DNA of 64,000 bases from Monocercomonoides exilis (Eukaryota > Preaxostyla > Oxymonadida > Polymastigidae): NCBI GenBank assembly GCA_001643675.2, contig LSRY02000011.1, forward strand, positions 1,426,001 to 1,490,000, given 5' to 3'. The notes beneath the pieces were generated by a model. The model saw nothing but the letters and a program-made list of their open reading frames with translations, was not told the DNA's origin and made no database searches. Below, piece by piece: positions 57,695-64,000 of the stretch (the first letter of the stretch is position 1; the number at the start of each line of letters is the position of its first letter). The translations under genes were made by a program, and so were the position numbers.

Positions 57695-59296
57695 TCAAGC
57701 ACATTCCTTTTCATCTCCGACGAAATGAAATACAGCTATTGTATCGCACGATATTTGCCGAAAAGGGCCATTCCCAGTTCCTGTTCCAGGATTAATATAC
57801 AAAAACGGTTTTCCGCTCTTCAATACTGTTCCTGAAGAAGTGTCTGAATAAGCGTGAATGTTGCTATAAATTGATCCTTCTTCAATTATTTGAGAATCAT
57901 TTTGTCTTTTTTTATTTGCTTTTTTGGGCTTTTTGTTCTCGAGAGAAAAGAAGCCATAGCCTCCGTGAAAATCTATCTTGTTTCTGAGGTGCTGGAAGAT
58001 AGTTGGCCCAGCATGTGTATGACCGCACAAGATTACGTCCACCCCAAGAAATGCTGCTGTTGAAGGAAGAATGTCGCGATGGGGGCGATGGTGCAAAAGA
58101 ATAGAAAGTGATGGACATGAAGATGAGGACGAAGCTGACGGCAACGATGATGAAGATGAAGATGAAGATGGCTTTGGTAAAGCTTGATAATATGCTTCGT
58201 GTGGATGCTTGTTTCCTTCGTTTTGAGCCTCATTCTGCTTGATATATTTACATGAGCGAATAAATTGAGAAGGTGAACCGTCATCGATCCCAACGATTCG
58301 AATATACTCTTGTTCTTCTGGTTGCATTTTTTCCTCTGTGTTTAATTGCGAGCATGTTGATGGATCAGATATATCTGTTGGGATTGTTTTTGAATTTTTC
58401 TGTCTATTTGAATGATCAGGAAAAGGAATATAAACTTCTTCATTCATCAGAACCCTGATGTTTGGAAATGCTGAAATAGTGGTCAAAACTTCTTGAATTC
58501 CAAGAGAATGTTCATGGTTTCCCTGTTTTTAAAACAATTATCAGAAATATGAATGGATAAATTTAGAATGGCATACAACAACATAAAACACTCCTAGCGG
58601 AGGATGAAGATCAGAAAGCGGATCTAAATCATGAGATCTTGAATGTTCTTTCCTTTCATAATCGTGTGTTCTTGTTTTCAAGAGAGAAGGAGCATCAAAT
58701 AGATCTCCTGTTATAACAACAATATCTGGATCAATTTTGTTTAACTTCGAAACAATATATTTAAGGTGCCGTTTAGGCATTGACCCAAGATGAACATCAG
58801 TTATATGTGCAACTGTTACAGAGCGATGAAGCGTTGTGGGAACTTCTACTCGCCGAGTAAATATTATCAAGCCCTTTGCAATAAAAATAAGAATTAGAAT
58901 AGCAGCAAAACCTAATGAAATAATTGCAAAAATGTATTGATGCGTTATAATCCAGTTGTTATGAATAGAATACCCAACGATAACTGCAATTTCACACAAT
59001 AAACAAAAAGGAATAAGCTCCAATAAAAAATGCATAAAAATCTCTCTAAAAGTAATTAAAAACCAACGCAAATATGTTGTATTGCGTCTATGAAATAATT
59101 TTATTCCAATAAGAAAAGGTGGTGGAATTAAAGAAATTAACACAAATAAAATTATAAATAAAGGATATTCTCGAAGAATATTCCAAAAAATCCAAGATAA
59201 AACACGACAAAGTGGATAAAATAATGCTATGCTAAATCCAATCATGCTCCATGAACAGAATAGATTTATGAAAGAACGAAAAAAATATGAATTCAT
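57695..59296 (-). CDS. Membrane-anchored calcineurin-like metallophosphatase (YkuE-like), 2 exons
   Basis: Exons 59296-58577 and 58522-57695 join in phase 0 over a 54-nt intron (GTATGC...AACAG) and give 515 residues. About four to five TM helices fill residues 1-150 (FIILFVLISLIPPPFLIGI, FLLELIPFCLLCEIAVIVGY, FAIISLGFAAILILIFIA). The metallophosphatase motifs follow in order: HITDVHLGS (about 167), VVITGDLFDAP (about 195), GNHEHSLGI (241, created by the splice), a late HHRPHRDI and GHTHAG (about 407), then YINPGTGTGNG. All metal ligands appear present. The membrane-plus-phosphoesterase layout resembles bacterial YkuE and eukaryotic homologues; substrate unknown. Ser/Asp-rich inserts occur at about 265-385. 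It is transcribed divergently from the PP2A-like gene. Confidence 0.85.
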
Positions 59297-59638
59297 GAAA
59301 AAAATTTGATCTGATCCCTCTTTCTAATTCTGTTTTGAGATAATGAGTTTTATCTTTTCAAAAGCATTAACCACAATCATTTTGCACATGATTGAAAAAG
59401 CTTAACTATATGACTAAAAAAGAGTTTATTTATTTCATTTTTTCCTTTTTTCACAACAATAAACTCAATTTTCAATTATCCCAAAAAAAGCATATATAAA
59501 CTATGTGCTGTATTTTTTTTGTTCGTCATTGCATTTATTCCCTTTGATTGTGTAAAATCAGATGATTTTAAATGAAAAACAGCAAATATTTAATTAAGGG
59601 TTACTTTTAATAATTTATTCCTTTTACCTAATTGGCTA
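59297..59638. promoter_or_regulatory. 342-bp intergenic region between divergent genes
   Basis: The only upstream sequence for both the metallophosphatase (-) and the PP2A-like gene (+), so it should carry both promoters. It is AT-rich; no specific box identified. Confidence 0.45.
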
Positions 59639-61176
59639 ATGCTAACTCATTCTCTTGATGAAGCTTTAGAATATGTTATGAAGGTTAATATTTTGAATGA
59701 GGACAAGGTGAGAGCCATGTGCGAACAAGTTAAAACAATTCTCCTTCAAGAATCCAATGTTAGGATTATCAATGCTCCGTGCACAATCGTTGGTGATATT
59801 CATGGGCAATTCCTAGATCTTCTTGAGATGTTTGAAATAGGTTTGATATTTTTGCTATGGCTTTCAAAATGAAAATTTGAGTTTTTACTAAAAAAGCTGG
59901 AAAATGTCCTTTTACAAATTTTCTATTTCTTGGGGATTATGTTGACCGTGGTCACCATTGTGTTTGAATAAATTATAGATTATAATTATATTAACGAAAT
60001 TTGATAATATTTTTATAGGTTGAAACAATAACACTTCTATTTCTTTTAAAGATAAGATATCCAGAACGAATAACTTTGCTTCGGGGAAATCACGAATGCA
60101 TGTCACTATCTTCTGTTTGCTCAAATTTGACACATAGTTTTGAGAAATCCTTGCTTTGCCATTTTTTTTTTAAAAAATAGAGTTATGGATTTTATACAGA
60201 ATGTAAGCAAAAATATGGAAGTTCTACAACGATTTGGAATTACTTTACCGATGCGTTTAATTTTCTTCCACTTGCGGCCATTGTTGGAGGAAGATTATTT
60301 TGCGTCCATGGAGGACTTTCACCAGATATCCAAACAATCGACCAAATTCGTATTCTCGATCGTTTTCAAGATATTCCGCACGAGGTATAATAAATTCACT
60401 TCAGACAATATTTTTAATTTTCAATTGTGCTTGTTTATATAATGATGCTTGCAATGCTCTTTATAAATGTAAATGGAAAGGGTCCGATGAATGATTTACT
60501 ATGGTCTGATCCAGATGAAAAGATTGATGGCTTTGCTCAATCAGAAAGGCATGGATATTATATTTATTTTTGTGGTTTATTCACTTTTTATCATATGTTA
60601 CTTCTTTTTTGGCAATTAAAAAAACATTTTTTTTCACAATGCTCTTTTAATAAACGACAATAATAAAAAATTATTTCTTGCAAAATTCAACAGAGGAGCA
60701 GGATATCTTTTTGGAAAAGATATTGTGAATGCATTTTTACATCGAAACAAGATGACACATATCATTCGAGCGCATCAGCTTTGTTATGAAGGATACAATG
60801 TATTCATCATTTTTATCTTTGATGATTTTTCGGGCGAAATTTATTTTTTTTTATTATTATCTACCAAATCGACATTAATTCTTTTTTTGATAATTCTTTC
60901 AATGCATTTTTTGGCTTTTCTCAGCTGCAATTTTATAACACAGTGGTGACTGTTTGGTCTGCTCCTGATTATTGCTACAGATGCAAAAATGTTGGAGCTG
61001 TCTTGGAGGTTGATGATGCACTAAGCATGTTTTTCAACACATTCTACAAATCTCCATACTCAGAAAGGTTATCTACAAGTGTGGCCGACTCAATAGCAAA
61101 AGAGTTCTCGTTTGATAGTGATCAAGATGATGATGGAAAATATTACCATCCTGAAAGAATGGGATTTTCAACATGA
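59639..61176 (+). CDS. PP2A/PP4/PP6-like Ser/Thr phosphatase catalytic subunit, 7 exons
   Basis: Exons 59639-59840, 59897-59961, 60019-60114, 60181-60384, 60481-60548, 60694-60799 and 60925-61176 give 330 residues. The joined chain carries all PPP-family motifs: [14 protein letters not shown] (about 52), [19 protein letters not shown] (about 78), [10 protein letters not shown] (about 109), [32 protein letters not shown] (about 162), [35 protein letters not shown] and [23 protein letters not shown] is closest to PP6-type sequences, but the C-terminus (ERMGFST) lacks the DYFL tail that is methylated in PP2A/4/6, and RGNHECM departs from RGNHESRQ. Introns 1-3 start GTTTG. Intron 5 appears to be GC-AG (60549-60693). 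Introns 4 and 6 start GTAT. Confidence 0.9.
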
Positions 61177-61523
61177 ATTTTACAAGCAAGATTATGAATT
61201 TTCAAATGTTGTTTTCAATGAAGCAATGATAATGCATGGATATTTCGGTTTTCTCGTTCTTTCTTGACTTTGTCAAATTCATCACCAATATGTTAACGGA
61301 TAATAATATTTTTAAAATCATTCCCTTGTTGTTATATCAATTTATAGGCAAAACTGATGTTAAATAAAAAAATTCATTTTAAATCTGGATCATTTCAACT
61401 TTTTTCCAAAAGTTTTTGAGAAGTTTGGTCTTCAAATTTTTGAGAAATTAGATTAAAAGAGAATAAAATATTTTCATTCACAGAACTGAAATTTATTCAA
61501 ATAAGGCAAGATACATCAAGACT

Positions 61524-61561
<38 letters not shown>

Positions 61562-61699
61562 ACATTAATGTGCAGTTGTTTGAAAGGTGACAAAAAAATA
61601 TTTTTGATTGATCGTTGAGGAAAGTTTGAAAAAATTTGAACTAAATAATTGTCCCATATGAAATCAAATTTTTCGATTTGGAATTATGATCTTTCGAAT
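61177..61699. other. Intergenic with a 33-bp poly(T) tract (61528-61560)
   Basis: 3' flank of the phosphatase gene, AT-rich, no gene. Confidence 0.6.
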
Positions 61700-61905
61700 T
61701 GGCTGATCCTTTTTGAAATCAGACTTTCGTTCGAGTTTTGATCAAATTTTTTATCTCAATGGGATAAAGAATAAAATATATTTCCTCTAAGACATCGTCA
61801 TAAGATGTTTGGATTATCCAATGAAGTTCATTTTTTCAAAATCCCATTGGAACAAAATTTTTGATCAAAACTCGAACGAAAGAATGATTTCAAAAAGGAT
61901 CAACC
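61700..61905. mobile_element. Long-TIR MITE-like element, copy 2 (206 bp)
   Basis: The left end TGGCTGATCCTTTTTGAAAT and its inverted partner at the right end (…TTTCAAAAAGGATCAACC) match copy 1 at 21674-21884; inverted pairing extends about 55 bp (CTTTCGTTCGAGTTTTGATC). The interior differs from copy 1, so the conserved part is the ends, as expected if a transposase recognises them. No gene inside. Confidence 0.85.
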
Positions 61906-62000
61906 TATTTTAATTTTTTATTCTTAATTTGAATTATTTTTGGTGTATTTTTCCAAAAAAAAAAAAAAAAAAAACCTTCGCTTTTATCTTATTTCATACT

Positions 62001-62701
62001 CCAAAAATTATTCAAGATAGAAAAACTTTAATTCAAAACTGAAAAAGTTTAAAACAACATCGAAATACTTTAATTCAACATCGAAAATTTTTATTCAAAA
62101 TCGAAAAAGAAGTTAATTAGTTCAGAATATCAATTAAAGTCAAAACCAAAAAAGTTTTATTGAAACGAATGTAAATAGCAACAAATGTTTATTTATTGAA
62201 ATTGTTTTTCTTTCGTTTTTAACAACTGTTTTCTTCGATATAAACTGATATCAATCGATTCTTTTCTCATTTTGAGTATTGAATATGATATATTTAATCA
62301 GTTTCCAATGCAAAAAATGAAATACAAAACATTTCGTTTTCAATATATGAGATAAATTTCTGTCTTTTTGTGCACAAAACAAGATCATGAACTATCATAT
62401 CACTTTTATTTTTTTGCAAAAATTGCTAATTATATTCTGAGCACATGTGAAGAATAAAAAAATTGAATATTTTTTTATATTCACGCTTTTGAATACAATC
62501 AAACACTAAAATAAAGATCAAAAAATATTTTTCTAATTGAAATTGACAAATTTCTCAGATCAATAACTGAGAGAAAAGAGACTGACATGAGAAAAAATTT
62601 TTTAAATTTTTTTAAAAATTTTTGATGATAAAGAATTTTCGATGTTGAATAAAGTATTTTCGATCTTGAATTAAACTTTTTCGATGTTGAATAATTTTTG
62701 G
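62001..62701. repeat. 701-bp inverted-repeat structure with arms built of about 22-bp units
   Basis: The left arm (about 62001-62106) repeats variants of CTTTAATTCAACATCGAAAA; the right arm (about 62629-62701) repeats the inverse, TTTTCGATGTTGAATAAAG. The outer ends pair as CCAAAAATTATTCAA and TTGAATAATTTTTGG. The centre has no gene. It may be a foldback-type element. Confidence 0.7.
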
Positions 62702-63093
62702 TGTATTCTTTAAACACAAAACTTCAAAAAATGGAAAGTGGTTTTCATTCTGCTTTTGTTTCAATTTTTCGCCATGACAAACCATTTCCAAATATCACTG
62801 ATAGATTGAAAAAGGGTTTATAAAATCAATTTGATTGTTTTTTAAATAATATTTTTTGAAAAAAAAAATAATCTGCAGATATATGAAACGAAATAGCTCG
62901 TTGATTCCTTTCGAAAACAACGAACAGTTTACGGACTTTAAATCTTATATCTGTAAATATATAATTTCCATTCATTTGAGCATAACAACTTCATTTATCG
63001 AACGAGAATATAAAAAACTGAAAACTTCTTTCATTCCATTACCTCATTTCCCATAAAAATTCTTGCATTTTGGTTAATTGCGCTTCATAAATT
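62702..63093. other. Intergenic 3' flank of the second receptor gene
   Basis: AT-rich, no gene seen. Confidence 0.5.
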
Positions 63094-64000
63094 TCATGTT
63101 GAAACAGTGAAAGCATTACTTATACATTTTTCAGTTCCACTTTCATCTCCATCTGAATCCTCTTCCAGATCAACAGCATCAGAAATTGTGAAAATAACTG
63201 TTCCAGCTGGAAATAACTGAATTAATTCTCTCTTTATATTACTTAGCTTCGGCCTGTTTTCATCTTTCTGTTCGATGCAGCACTTTGTCAATTGATATAG
63301 CTTTGACTCACCCAAAATTTCCATCTTTGGCCTTTCTCCTTTCACAATCTTCTGTCCAGCAATCTCTGCCTCATACTCTCCAAATGGGATCTGAAGGGTT
63401 AGGCACTCCCACAGCATCATCCCAATTGAAAATGCAACTGACTCCTTGGTTGCTCCCATCTTCTTGTTCATCAGCAGCTCAGGCGCCATCCATCTCAAAC
63501 ACTCTTTTTTGAAACTATCTTCTTCCTCAAATGCTGATGAGGGCAGAGAGTCGCTTTCATCATCACCACTTGCAGATGTGACAACAGTTGATGAAGAAAT
63601 AGATGAAGAATCTGAATCATCATCGGACAATAAGTCTGAATGCATCACAATGCAGATCACCATATGCTCGGAGAACAGAACAATATGCGGACTCAGATTG
63701 GCCAATGATTGAAGTGGGTTTTCCATTTCGTCAAATGAGTGGAGTGCACCGTTCGCCACCCAGAACAAGACCTGGGCAGCTGTCACCTCCCTCTCCTGCA
63801 AACTTCCAATTGCCATCTCCTTCTTCTCGTTCCTTCCATGAAGCAGCATGAACAGCGAATCCCTCAGATCCACAATCAGCTTCTCATGAGGAGATGAGCA
63901 GGCCATGGCATCCACCAGATTCGACATGGATGAGGTGGTTGGACACAGATCCTCTCCTCGAACAAATGTTGAATCTGAATCAGTTGTTGAAGTGGATGAG
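63094..64000 (-). CDS. 3' end of a second beta-helix receptor: cytoplasmic pseudokinase domain (partial)
   Basis: The frame is open to the window edge (64000) and ends at TGA (63094-63096), 302 codons visible. It is very close to the tail of the receptor at 22913: CPTTSSMSNLVDAMACSS, LRDSLFMLLHGRNEKKEMAI, FWVANGALHSFDE, LANLSPHIVLFSEHMV and SSISSSTVVTSAS are shared almost unchanged. RWMAPELLMNKKMGATKES and FSIGMMLWECLTLQIPFGEY keep C-lobe structure, while the catalytic Asp is again Asn. The last 80 residues differ (ESKLYQLTKCCIEQKDENRP, then a short acidic end), so similarity is patchy. The ectodomain and TM segment should lie beyond 64000. Confidence 0.9.
   Translation of the reverse strand, partial: SSTSTTDSDSTFVRGEDLCPTTSSMSNLVDAMACSSPHEKLIVDLRDSLFMLLHGRNEKKEMAIGSLQEREVTAAQVLFWVANGALHSFDEMENPLQSLANLSPHIVLFSEHMVICIVMHSDLLSDDDSDSSSISSSTVVTSASGDDESDSLPSSAFEEEDSFKKECLRWMAPELLMNKKMGATKESVAFSIGMMLWECLTLQIPFGEYEAEIAGQKIVKGERPKMEILGESKLYQLTKCCIEQKDENRPKLSNIKRELIQLFPAGTVIFTISDAVDLEEDSDGDESGTEKCISNAFTVST

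Overview
The window looks like nuclear DNA of a microbial eukaryote, most plausibly an oxymonad (Preaxostyla) of the Monocercomonoides/Blattamonas type. The reasons are short introns in most genes, many of them starting GTTTG; very long serine-rich and Lys/Glu-rich disordered proteins; giant right-handed beta-helix receptors with a transmembrane segment and a degenerate kinase domain; and a helical-repeat family that I recall, from memory only, from Monocercomonoides. The standard genetic code fits all intact genes (TAA, TAG and TGA all terminate). Species assignment is inference. Exon joins below were worked out by hand from frame, phase and homology, and all totals are multiples of three.

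Layout. 1-2.7 kb: decayed low-complexity gene plus a fossil of the beta-helix receptor family (- strand). 3.2-4.8 kb: an apparently intact pogo/Tigger-type transposase with one 50-nt intron, then tRNA-Leu(AAG). 5.2-6.06 kb: a strikingly GC-rich, broken TKL-type pseudokinase fragment. 6.5-8.6 kb: unknown charged protein. 9.5-10.5 kb: rolling-stone/AIG1-like membrane protein. 10.7-17.3 kb: divergent pair, a 1641-residue Ser-rich protein (-) and a helical-repeat protein (+), sharing a 117-bp spacer with a perfect 9-bp-arm palindrome. 17.6-21.9 kb: transposon graveyard (MITE-like elements, decayed pogo transposase, long-TIR element). 22.9-31 kb: one 2688-residue beta-helix/TM/pseudokinase receptor. 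31.8-35.5 kb: two genes that look decayed. 37.6-42.6 kb: OSCA/TMEM63-like channel in 8 exons. 43.7-47.2 kb: CDC14 phosphatase. 47.4-47.8 kb: a 59-residue RAMP4-like gene in four exons. 49.2-54.1 kb: myotubularin-type lipid phosphatase. 54.5-57.1 kb: phosphatidylserine decarboxylase. 57.7-59.3 kb: membrane metallophosphatase. 59.6-61.2 kb: PP2A/PP6-like catalytic subunit in 7 exons with a probable GC-AG intron. 61.2-63.1 kb: repeats. 63.1-64 kb: the 3' end of a second beta-helix receptor paralogue, running off the window.

There are no operons. The genes act in separate processes: ER translocation (RAMP4), lipid metabolism and phosphoinositide signalling (PSD, myotubularin), protein phosphatases (CDC14, PP2A-like), mechanosensitive channels and surface receptors. 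The least ordinary content is the receptor-pseudokinase family (three loci here), the splice-site usage, and the transposon/MITE families.
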